Shown here in pieces: positions 55,098 to 64,000 of a DNA stretch of 64,000 nt (positions are counted from its first letter, which is position 1; every line of letters starts with the position of its first letter). The position numbers were made by a program, and so were the translations under genes. The notes under the pieces were generated by a model. It was not told where the DNA came from and searched no databases. It saw only the letters and a program-made list of their open reading frames with translations. This DNA comes from Penicillus capitatus (lineage: Eukaryota; Chlorophyta), in assembly GCA_965649825.1 (NCBI GenBank), contig OZ287697.1, positions 372,001 to 436,000 on the forward strand, read 5' to 3'.

Positions 55098-56011
55098 TTA
55101 TGTCCAAACTCCGCAGATACAATGCGAAGACGTCGCACTTGGGCGCTGGCGATGATACTCGATCGGTTCGATCGGATGGTCCCCGCGATGATCTGCATCA
55201 TGACCACCTGACATGCGCCTTCCACGCAGAGAACCGTGCGCAAAACGATCTCTGAGACAATTCCCACCCGTCAGCTTCGAAACGCGCACAAGAATCCGCA
55301 CCTACCGATCGCGCCTCTCGTGAGGATGATGCTCGTCTGTCGAGTCAAGGCTACGCGTGCGATGGAATCTCTCACTCGGACGCATGTCGCCACCATGCTT
55401 CGCGCGTTCAATGGCTTCTCTCTGTTCAACTCTCGCAATTGTCGAGGACCAAGTGTCAAGAAATGCGTGGTCGACCTCGAAGCGTCTCGTCAGGGCGTCC
55501 AACTGACGTCGCTGTTTTTCGATTTCTTTCGACAAAAAGACGCGCGTCGTCGCGTCCGTCGAAGCATGAAGGCCGTTTTCCATCTCGGCAATGAAATCCT
55601 CTATGTTCTTTTTCTCAGCGAACTGACTTGGACTCAGGCGCAACTGAGGTGCAAAGGCCTCGCACCATAATCGGCGTTAAGTATTGGCCTCACGTGGAGC
55701 TTCTCGTGCAGTGCCTCCTCGACGAGAATATCCTTTTCGTCCTTTCCTCTTCGCTGAGCCAAAACGATCTCGCGAGGACAGGCGTCGCCGAAAATGCTGC
55801 TCTGTTATGCATCGCTGTGAAAAGGGCCACGATGGGCAGAACGTATAACTCGCTGTGATTGGGTCGCATCGCCTTTGGTTGTCTTTTCCGTCCCGCGCAC
55901 CTCGCGTTCACTCGATTCCATGGATTTATGGCACCACAGAGGTGGCACAAGTCTAGCTGGATACAGGCCCGTCCCGTGACGGATTCCATGTCGCGTTGTC
56001 TGAGTGGGCAC
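55098..56011 (-). CDS. eIF4B/4H-like RNA-binding protein
   Basis: Spliced model of at least four exons with 35-50 nt introns. After an uncertain N-terminus, a polar segment (KTTKGDATQSQR) is joined across an intron to SSIFGDACPREIVLAQRRGKDE, the FGxAxPRExVLxxxGKD motif seen in plant-type eIF4B and related factors. A predicted coiled coil follows (EKQRRQLDALTRRFE). An Arg/Gly/His-rich C-terminus (GSLRGRRMSGGHDADHRG) is typical of RNA-binding translation factors. One intron (GTGAGG to GCGAG) is only 35 nt. The start (56011 or 55989) is unclear. It begins 58 bp after the phosphomannose isomerase stop, on the same strand. Confidence 0.55.
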
Positions 56012-56069
56012 GACGCAAGCAGCGCTCGTTCAACGTCACATCACACGAAACCGAATAACATACATCATG

Positions 56070-57649
56070 TTAGACATCCGAAAACAGAGAAGCGTGAACC
56101 CGAGCCTGCCAAATCACGAGATTCTCGCTGCCTTGAATCTCGACTGAGATCGAATCGGGCAGGAACCAAACGTCACCACAGCTGCAGCGCACAGAGGTCT
56201 CTCCCTCAAGTGCCATCTGGGATCGTCGTTGCACAAGCGTGCCTTCCCCTCGATAGACCAACAGCAGCGATGGCCCCTGTATCGCAACGCTTAGATCTGT
56301 GGCAGAGAGGACGTGGCGACATGGTTCGATGGGATGGTGTAGGGATCCTCTCCGACCGAAGGTGCGATTCTCCGCACTTCAAATTCTTCAAAGGGTGGTC
56401 GATAGACAACAGCACCTTCTGCATCTTTCTCTCCTTTCAAGATGGTCGGCATTCCCTTGAAGATCGATTCGGTTATGAGTATGTGTATGTCTGCGAGAGA
56501 TGCATGTACCATAGTGTATGTCAATGAGTTGCAGAGGACGGTGGTGTCTCTGAGTTTGGGAGTCAGTCCAGCACGGATGACGTTGTCCGATGTGGCCATA
56601 CATTCCACAATGTCTCCTGCGATGTATGCATGTGGTTCGTTTGCAGGAAGATAAATCGCTTCCCCTGGCTGCAGCTTGACATGATTGAGAAAACACGCTG
56701 CCAAGATACCGATGTCTTGCGGATACTGTGCATTCAACCTCATCAACAGATCTTCCTTTTTGCCTCGATCTTCATCTCTCTTCTGGGAAAGCCGCTCCGT
56801 CAGAGCAGCGATGGAAGCTGAGGTGATCTCGCTGGGACAGAGCATCAATTCTGTAAACAGCTGACGCAGTACCTAGAAGGAGATTGGTGTGGGGACGACG
56901 AGAAAGCGAGATCTACATGCGCATGTGTGACGGGTGCGGCGAGAGACATGTTCTGTAAAGAGGTCTCCTGAACGCACTGCTTCACTTCGGGAAACTGCTC
57001 AAAGGCGCTGGTTATCTCCTCGAAGGGAGCAAATCCACACAGTGCTTCGAAATCTGTCAAGGCGATCGCCATCTCTGGCTTGTGATTCGGATCTTTGTAC
57101 AGCTAAGATCATCTCACACTTCACCCAATCCGGCACATATTGCCGTCAAACCTCGGGATGTTCTGCGTGGAGTTGTTCAGCTAAGGCCTTATCTGGATGT
57201 GACTGAATGGACAGGGCTGTTCTCACTGAGAGAACCTGTACTCAGATGTCATACCATGTCCCAGGTGTGATCGAACCTTGAACAGGAAAGGCAGTTGATT
57301 CTGAAAGCGTTTTTGTACAGCCGATCCCAGAGACTCTGGATGTTGTTCAATCCACGCTTGCAGCGTCTCGCCGGTGTCTGCCAGCGAAGAAGGGCCGTTT
57401 GGATGTGTCCCCATCCTGTAATGTACGATCGTATACGGTCCATGCACATACGATTCGAACCAAAACTCGGCATACGGTTGCGTCGAGTCGACATCGTTGA
57501 CGTCGTGATTTATGCCAAAAAGCTCGGCAACCTGTGCGTCCATATGATCATACGGACGTATCGCGTTGTACGGCGAGATTGTCTACTTCGCTATCCGGCG
57601 GATACTTGCCCCAAGCATAATTTTGCGCGACACATTTGAGAGGCAACAT
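56070..57649 (-). CDS. PMI: Mannose-6-phosphate isomerase, type I
   Basis: Interconverts fructose-6-phosphate and mannose-6-phosphate, feeding GDP-mannose for glycans. It has seven exons with introns of about 35-80 nt. The spliced N-terminus is [15 protein letters not shown], the canonical family opening. [31 protein letters not shown] and [17 protein letters not shown] follow, then [21 protein letters not shown]. The cupin half has [37 protein letters not shown] and [12 protein letters not shown]. The Gln, His, Glu and His zinc ligands are all present. The intron before [10 protein letters not shown] contains AAGTGTGAGATGATC. It starts 35 bp after the CBS gene stop. Confidence 0.93.
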
Positions 57650-57684
57650 GACAAAATGACAGAGAGCACGAGACATCACAGCAT

Positions 57685-58608
57685 TCACATGTCATCGTCA
57701 CCCACCGAGCTCCCCGCGATCAAGATCTCCCAGATCATGCATTGCAGTATGTCCCCTCGTGTCAAGATCCCGATCACCTTATCGCCCTCCACCACTGGAA
57801 ATCGATTAACCTAAGAGAAGATTGACCTGGTATAGCGATGGGGAATGGAAACGCACTTCGCTTTTGATCATGAGAATTGCCGCTTCGACGATGGACAGTT
57901 CAGGATCGATGGAGATCGGTTCCTTGGTCATGACATCCTGAAATCACACACTCATCTTGTTCTCACTCTTTAATGAGATGCAGCGTTGCTTTGATGAGGG
58001 TATCGAGTAGGAGTTTGGTTTTGGGTTTCTTCTGCAGATCGGAAGGGAGTTGCTGGATGTTGAGATTGTTGTTGGCCCACGAAGCACGTTTCAATGCATC
58101 GATAACGCCTGAAGCTTCACATCAGAAACGCGTGATAGATGTGTGAGATGCGCTGCACTTTGCCTGCTTCTTTCTTGATGATATCTGTCTCGGACAGAAT
58201 CCCCACCAACCGTCGACCGTCATCCAAAACGGGAGCGCCCGATACACCACTGCTCAGAAAGATCTGAATTGCATGTCTAAAACAGATACGGCCATTCATG
58301 CAGACGCCATTTCGAAGGGAATAACGTTCATTACCGTATGGTGTGGTTCTCTCGCAGAAAAATGACATCTCTGTTCATGACCTGACATGCTCCTGCTGGA
58401 TGAGTTGGCGATGGAGTGGTGATGGTACTTGGCGGACGACGGGATTGAGGTCTTCGGGATATAGAGCCACATCTGAGAGCGTGTTTCCCCGTCGAGAGAG
58501 AACATGAGCGCGGCTAGCTCGCGACGGCCTTGGACGACGTAGAGAGGCATAGCGAAAGGGAAAAGGAGAGATGAGATATCGAGAGGACGGAAAGAGGCGA
58601 TTCAACAT
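57685..58608 (-). CDS. CBS-domain-pair protein
   Basis: A small protein with two CBS motifs, which usually bind adenine nucleotides. The N-terminus (MLNRLFPSSRYLISPFPFR...) is Arg/Ser-rich and may be an organelle targeting signal; 58668 is an alternative start. CBS 1 is VMNRDVIFLRENHTI / RHAIQIFLSSGVSGAPVLDD / LVGILSETDII. CBS 2 is DVMTKEPISIDPELSIVEA / MIKSEVNRFPVVEGD / VIGILTRGDIL. Introns of 45-60 nt join the parts. The junction between the linker exon (LIKATLHLIK) and DVMTKEP does not resolve to a clean GT-AG pair in frame, so that boundary is uncertain. Confidence 0.82.
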
Positions 58609-59501
58609 CTGAAAGCAGCGCGAGAGGTGCGATGCGTCACACGTCGGCTCTGGTATCATCTTTATCATTAAATGCCGCCTGCCGAGTGATTTCGTTACGC
58701 GACGAGGAATTAGAACTATTATGTTGCAGAACCTTTAACAAAAAAAAACAACATCCCGACGCCATTCATTATTGCTACCAGGAAGTATACCTGTTTGAAG
58801 ATTGTGGCTGGGATAAACGAGAATGCTACAAGATGGTATAAAGTCGTTACTTTGAGTTTCTATTATGTAACGGAACGGGAAATGTAGTTAAAGAAGGACC
58901 GGACGAGGAGGGCCCGTTCCTGGACGTGTGCAAGCTGTCGGACGAGAAGAACAAGGGAATCGTCGAAGTCTAGATATCTTTGCGAGAAGGGCGACATGTT
59001 ACGCTGTGCAATAGGTCATTATTAAGGACGTAGTCAGGGAAAATTTTCGTCATGGCACTATGTTCCACCGGAGTGGCATTCTCATAGTAGACCACACATG
59101 GTTAGAAGCATCAAGCTTCGTGCCGAACGAATTAAGGACGTGTTGCTTCTGGGCTAGGGAAATCGAGATCGTTCTTGAAGAACCGCCTCCTTTGTGCTGC
59201 TGTCGTGCTATAAAAGGAATCTGCGGTGAAAATCCAGATCAAAGCTGCGCTATGGGTACTGCACGTTGTTTCGTGAGATGCCTTTGTCTCCCTATGACTT
59301 TTTTGATTTGGCTCCTAAAACCGTTCTATGGCCGTTGTTGGTGTCGTGAGAGATGCACTTCAGTGAAACTGAAACTACTGAGTGACGGTCACCCAAGAGT
59401 TCAATGTGTGACAACATTCTTCCACAACAAACATAGATGCTTGAATCAAACAAGAAGTGAGTCCGCACGACTCCAAGTTTGCATTTTGACGCCTGTCCTC
59501 C
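58609..59501. other. Interval with unassigned frames
   Basis: Holds short plus-strand frames at 58632-58841 and a cysteine-rich frame at 59060-59536 (CLCLPMTFLIWLLKPFYGRC). The latter could be an upstream exon of the next gene or a separate small membrane protein. A short acidic stretch near 58885-58972 (KEGPDEEGPFLDV) reads like coding sequence after a splice acceptor. Nothing is recognised. Confidence 0.35.
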
Positions 59502-60641
59502 ATGTCAGAAAAGAAGAAGACCTTGGAAAGGAATGATGAGCTGGAAATAAAGCATCTGTCAAAACACTACTTCGGCAGAACACCATTGTCAAGTTTTATA
59601 CGGGAGAACACTTTGCAGATCAACTTGCAGTTAACGATCACCAATTATCGGACAGTGCTTAATCCGAAAGAACAAGAAATGATGGAAATCGATCCTGTGA
59701 ATGTGCACATCATCACGGATGATGTCGCCAGAGAACATGTTGCTCGATCTGTTTGTTTTGGAGTTGCACCCATTCATCACAAAGTGGCATTCTGCCTACC
59801 TCGCGACGAGATCATCAGCGATTTCCATCGAAAGGTGGTCGAGAATTCTAGCTTTGAGATTCGAGCATTCTTGATAGGTTCGAGAAGAGTACGAAAAAGC
59901 CGCTGTGGACATGAGAATGTGGCATTGCATCCAGACAAAGAAGGGCATGAAAGTGGGAAAGCTGTTAGAGCCATCCTCTATGAAGGGAAGGCTTAAAGAT
60001 TATACTTTCGACGAAGAAAACCTCAATGGTCAAAGTTTTATCTTCCAACGACACTCGTACAAAAGAAAATGTGATACAGGGGAAACAATAGCTGATGGAA
60101 TGACCTTTTACATGAAGGATGTTTTTGAGCCAGGCTGTCCGGAGGAAAAAATGACAGCAACTAAGATGATAATCTTTCTCAAGCATTTTGACGCGGCCAG
60201 AACTGAAATGTCGCTTGTGGGGACAACATACATGGAGCCCAGCGACAGTTGCGGCTGTCTGTTTGACGCAGCAAGCGCAAAGACGTCCCATCTGAGAGCT
60301 TCTTCTAGCTCGCCACCTCTCACCTCGATTGCGTTGCTTTTGGAAGTTGAACCCTCGAGGCTCCAGCCTATCGGCGGAAGGATAACATTAAAAAAAGTAT
60401 GGCTCCCTATCATTTGGAAACCTTGACGATCTTTTGTCTTACGTAGGCCGGCCTTACCTCGGGAGCTGTTGTGGTGATCTATCCAATGGATCCATCGAAT
60501 CCAAAATCATTTGAGACCATCAAACATGAACTGGAAAAGTTGTACGACGTCAACATGCCTTCTGTCTACAGAGAACCATCTTGTGTTCCCTCTGTTCCAC
60601 CGCTGGACACGGCCGGACCTTCGGGCTCAGGTTCGAAATGA
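59502..60641 (+). CDS. Hypothetical protein, three spliced exons
   Basis: About 350 residues. Exon 1 from 59502 (MSEKKKTLERNDELEIK) runs to FLIGSRR. A 47-nt intron (GTACGA to ATCCAG) joins it to TKKGMKVGKLLEPSS. A third exon starts GLTSGAVVVIYPMDPSN after a GTATGG-CGTAG intron. It ends with a Pro/Ser/Gly-rich tail at 60641. The body looks like a beta-rich cytosolic domain (TLQINLQLTITNYRTVL, HKVAFCLPRDE, SLVGTTYMEP), loosely reminiscent of arrestin-type folds, but I cannot assign a family. Coherent splicing in frame is the main evidence that it is real. Confidence 0.6.
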
Positions 60642-62455
60642 ACATATAACTAGAATGTCGTCAATACATGGAACAGTCAGCAAACAGTCACAACAGTTCT
60701 GCTGAAAATGCACAAAACCCTACTCCGTATCGCATTCATTGATAAGATTTCATTGGTATTATACTAGTCCGACCTCTCGATTGCTCTATGAGTCTTACAT
60801 TTCCTGCGCGACCGAGCCCTTTTATTCATTGCTAGGCCGATTTTTCTCTTCCGTGGCGTGTTCGAATGCCAGGCTCTGCATTATTCATGTCATGAATTCT
60901 CACAACACAATGTGCCGTCTCTAATTCGGGATTTTGTCAATCCTGCTAATATCCTCGTATCTCGTCGATGAGTGTCGAATTAAAGACGCTGGCCATCGAG
61001 TCAGCTGTAGCGCAGTTATCAGAAAACCGATCACTCTTTCGTGAACTTTGCACTGTCTGTTGCTGGATTGACAGCGATACTTCTTCGATATACACCAAAT
61101 CGCGATCTTCAGTGTCGAAGATCGTCGTCAGAACGATACATGGCATCTTCCTAACTTCAGTTTCGAAGATCTATCTGGGAGTTTATATTTTAAGCCAGAG
61201 GTCAGGTCCATGTTCCGGAGACCTGGGACACCACAGACTTAGACGTTGTTGATGTCAACTTCTGTATTTCGCTGTATTGTCATCATATCAACTGTCATAA
61301 CGGTTCTGCGCACAAGGTTAGCTGTAAGTGCCTCGTAGATATGCCTCCATTTTCAACGATGTTTTTCCTTTTAGTTCCCTGACTCCCTCGAGATCGAACT
61401 GGATTTCATGAAATTGACTGCCTTTCAGCCCGTAAACAGTTACTTGTCTTACTTCAAACTGTCGATTTGGAGTACGCATGTCCATATGCATGGTGTTCCT
61501 GTTGTTACCGGAGACTGGATTCGCAGGCATGCATTACAAGCACACTTACATCTTCTATGAACACATTGGACGATCTGTCCAGTACATGGTACAGCGTAAG
61601 TGCCACGGGCGACTATTGAAGACAGTAACGGGTAGGTACTAGGAGAACAAAATACTCTCGAATGACAATGACTTTTTCTCTTTTTAGGATTCTTTGCTTG
61701 ACTGGCTCGAAATAGACGATAGTGATATAGCTCATACCCTGCGATCGTTGCCGATAACGGTCGACACCGTTCACAAGCAGACAGGATACCCAGACTGCTG
61801 AAGACACTCTCTCGGCGAACTGAGGCACTGCTTGAGAAATGTGACCAATCATCACGCCCTGAACTCGGGCTCGCCTTCAGGCCACTTCTCTCATAGCAGA
61901 TGTCGAATGTGATAGTACCTTCTTTTCTATGATAAAACAAAGACAATCTCACAGCCAATCCAGATTTAAAGACTTCTCAAGACACAATTGATCCAGGTCC
62001 AGAATGAATGATAGAGTGTATACCAATATCGACCTTCATGCAATACATCCGATCACACCTTGACATTATCTCCTTTCAATCCGTCCCCGAAGGCCAGATA
62101 CACACAGGTACGGTCCAGCTGCTCAGATATCTCGCAGACAACAGTTTGGCAACAAACCGTTGTTTTCATCTTCTTACAAACAGAATGTCTTTTATTAATT
62201 TAAGATTCAAGTCTGTCATCAAGACTTTATCGAATACAGAAAAAATCGTTTGCCCCATGGGGCAGCTAGATGCCAGGAAAGATCATCATGTGCCGAACAC
62301 TATCATCATCTGACTACAAAACTTTCATCCACGAGCCGGTTATTATCACCTAATCCTCGCTGTCGTCAAGTGCAATGGGTTTATTCTAGACGTTCAGGCA
62401 ACTCCAAAGTCACGACACTGGAAATCAATTCTTCTATTCGAATCTTTGCTTATTA
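60642..62455. other. Interval with a possible minus-strand gene
   Basis: Minus-strand frames at 61613-61855, 61318-61530 and 60946-61146 read like exons of one gene (YITIVYFEPVKQ; TVYGLKGSQFHEIQFDLEG; TIFDTEDRDLVYIEEVSL). Candidate GT and AG sites lie between them, but I could not fix the splices or name a family. No other gene seen. Confidence 0.3.
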
Positions 62456-63602
62456 TTAATTGGCTTTATTCTTCTTCTTTGATCCTGCGGCTTTGGTATC
62501 GTCGATGTCTACCGTCGTCGTTCCGGTGAATGCTTCCGAGTGCACTAGAAGGTTCAGAGATGTCAAGAGCATGAAACAGAAGGCATTCTTACGGATCAAT
62601 TTCATCCACTTTGTAAATTTGCGGACATTCGTTGCGATGGAAATGCTGTTTGTATCATCACATCGTCCGACAGTGTAGGAAGCAATCGCAATGAGGCTAT
62701 CTTCGTAAACTGGCGTAAATGGTGCGTGCATGATAGGACTACCCTCATCTCCTAGAAGCAGGCGATATGTGTGACGTTAAAACGAAACGAATCTAAACGG
62801 GACAAACCTGCGCAAATGCCTGCAACTCCGCCGGCTGTTTTGAAACAGACTGAATCCCGACCCATTTTGACGGGCAGGTTGAAGTTTTTGTTACACTCCG
62901 ATCGAGTTATGTACTTCAAGTGTCCCCCTTGGAGCTCTGATGAGAACTCTCCAGAGGAACCCGTTCTTCCAAAGCCGAAGGCGGTAAAATGGTCTTGCTC
63001 CGAGTCTCTCTTGCCGATAAACTTGACAGGCTGAACGCAGGTCGGCCTGTCCAGCTTGATGATGGCGATATCGTAGCCGAGCAGCTGGTTCCCTTCCCAC
63101 TTATCATGCATGAAGATCTTTTCTGCCACCCGTTCCTGAGAAGCAGCGGGTTGCCGATGGCAGAGGAGAAGGTCGGGCCGACCTGGATGGGTTCGTCGAT
63201 CCTTCGGCCACCGATGAAGATGATGGGCCTCTCGGCTGCTCTCGCTTTGATGCGTCTATCGACGCAGCCAGCCGAGGTGAGCACAGCATCCTCGGCTATC
63301 ACAATCCCTCCGCAGCTGTGTTTGCCATCCACATCTCTTCAGACGGAAACATCTGTCAGACTGGAGACTGGTGTGGTTGGTGCTCACCGAATGGAGCACA
63401 CGTAGGGCGCATACATCCGGGGACATTCGGTCTCTTTGCTCGTCGCCAGCAGAGTTCGTCGCGGAAGCGAAGAGGCTTCTGTCGCAGACAGGGCGTGTTT
63501 AGTTGACACGCTTCGAGGTTCGAGGTTCTTAGGACCTGTGAAGGCGGTGGGCGAGAGCGAGATTCCCAGCAGTGCGAACAGGAGAAATGCGTTCAGTTCC
63601 AT
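62456..63602 (-). CDS. Secreted trypsin-fold pseudoprotease
   Basis: 330 residues in four exons (63602-63388, 63336-63183, 63135-62808, 62752-62456). The signal peptide MELNAFLLFALLGISLS is followed by an S1 peptidase (trypsin-like) domain: CGGIVIAEDAVLTSAGC, GYDIAIIKLDRP, FTAFGFGRTGSSG, GDEGSPIM. The catalytic His of TAAHC is Gly (TSAGC) and the catalytic Ser of GDSGGP is Glu (GDEGSP), while the Asp in DIAIIKL remains. It is therefore predicted to be inactive as a protease and may act by binding, as other serine protease homologues do. Introns are 47-56 nt. A lysine-rich tail follows the domain. Confidence 0.88.
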
Positions 63603-64000
63603 GTTGGCGCTGCGACGATTTGAATGAATGCGTTTAACTGTGTTGCTGAGTAGGTGCGAAAGACGAGAGCGAGAGCGACGACGACAAGAAGTCCAACGGT
63701 TGGGCGATGAGCCTCAACTGTACGGACGAGGTTTCATTTGCTTTCTTAAGGCACGTCGAGTTTGCGTTTTTACGGTTTGCATCGTGCCAGTGAAGCAGCG
63801 CACACCGTCCTGTTTATCCGTCCTCTGAGGCCCTAGTGTCGTGACCGTCTGTTTTTCTAAACATCTGACTGACTTAATTTTCGCTAACTGCCATCGATGG
63901 GACTTTTGTTCTTAGCGAAATTCAATGGAAACAACGTCAGCTTCAGAAAAGTGCGCTACACGTTCGTTCATTAACCACACAAGATGACCCCTATCATGAG
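63603..64000. other. Window end, nothing recognised
   Basis: Upstream region of the pseudoprotease gene. A 66-codon Arg-rich plus frame (63628-63828) is probably chance. Confidence 0.45.

Overview
The window looks like nuclear DNA from a plastid-bearing eukaryotic microbe, probably an alga. Genes are split by very short introns (mostly 43-60 nt, GT-AG, plus one GC-AG class). Conserved genes include a sigma-70 factor, a ClpF-like UVR/YccV protein, a fused aminodeoxychorismate synthase and a class III starch synthase with three starch-binding modules. The lineage cannot be fixed from the sequence. The starch synthase shows no clear transit peptide, which would suit cytosolic starch (red algae, glaucophytes, alveolates), but that is inference.

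Left part (1-25 kb): loosely packed and built by duplication. It holds two tandem-type copies of a three-exon cytochrome P450 (a third, inverted, lies at 52.9-54.5 kb). It also holds a family of predicted secreted ankyrin-repeat proteins (7.3, 11.2, 14.6, 16.1, 19.9 and 22.5 kb) and a related secreted protein at 24.2 kb. All of these start with a short signal-peptide exon that ends in a phase-1 intron. Their flanks are segmental duplications, and one copy is frameshifted.

Middle (25-38.6 kb): a gene-dense housekeeping block. It contains a monoacylglycerol-lipase-like hydrolase, the head-to-head ClpF-like/sigma pair, a Golgi-type sulfotransferase divergent from ADC synthase, a membrane paralogue (P0), and the starch synthase. 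Several introns here contain hairpins built from TCACACTTT/AAAGTGTGA-type sequence.

39.4-48.0 kb: a tandem array of eight same-strand paralogues (P1-P8). Each pairs a PH/GRAM-like N-terminal half with a hydrophobic stretch of one or two helices and a conserved C-terminal half. With P0 this makes nine copies of a family I cannot name, and it is the best candidate for an undescribed system.

Right part (48.7-64 kb): a HemW-type radical SAM gene and a complete, very young GAG-only LTR retroelement (identical 265-bp LTRs, 5-bp target duplication). After the third P450 comes a tight minus-strand run of CBS-domain protein, phosphomannose isomerase and an eIF4B/4H-like protein. The window ends with a hypothetical gene and a secreted trypsin-fold pseudoprotease. 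Gene models come from reading frames, splice signals and paralogue comparison only; no transcript data were available.
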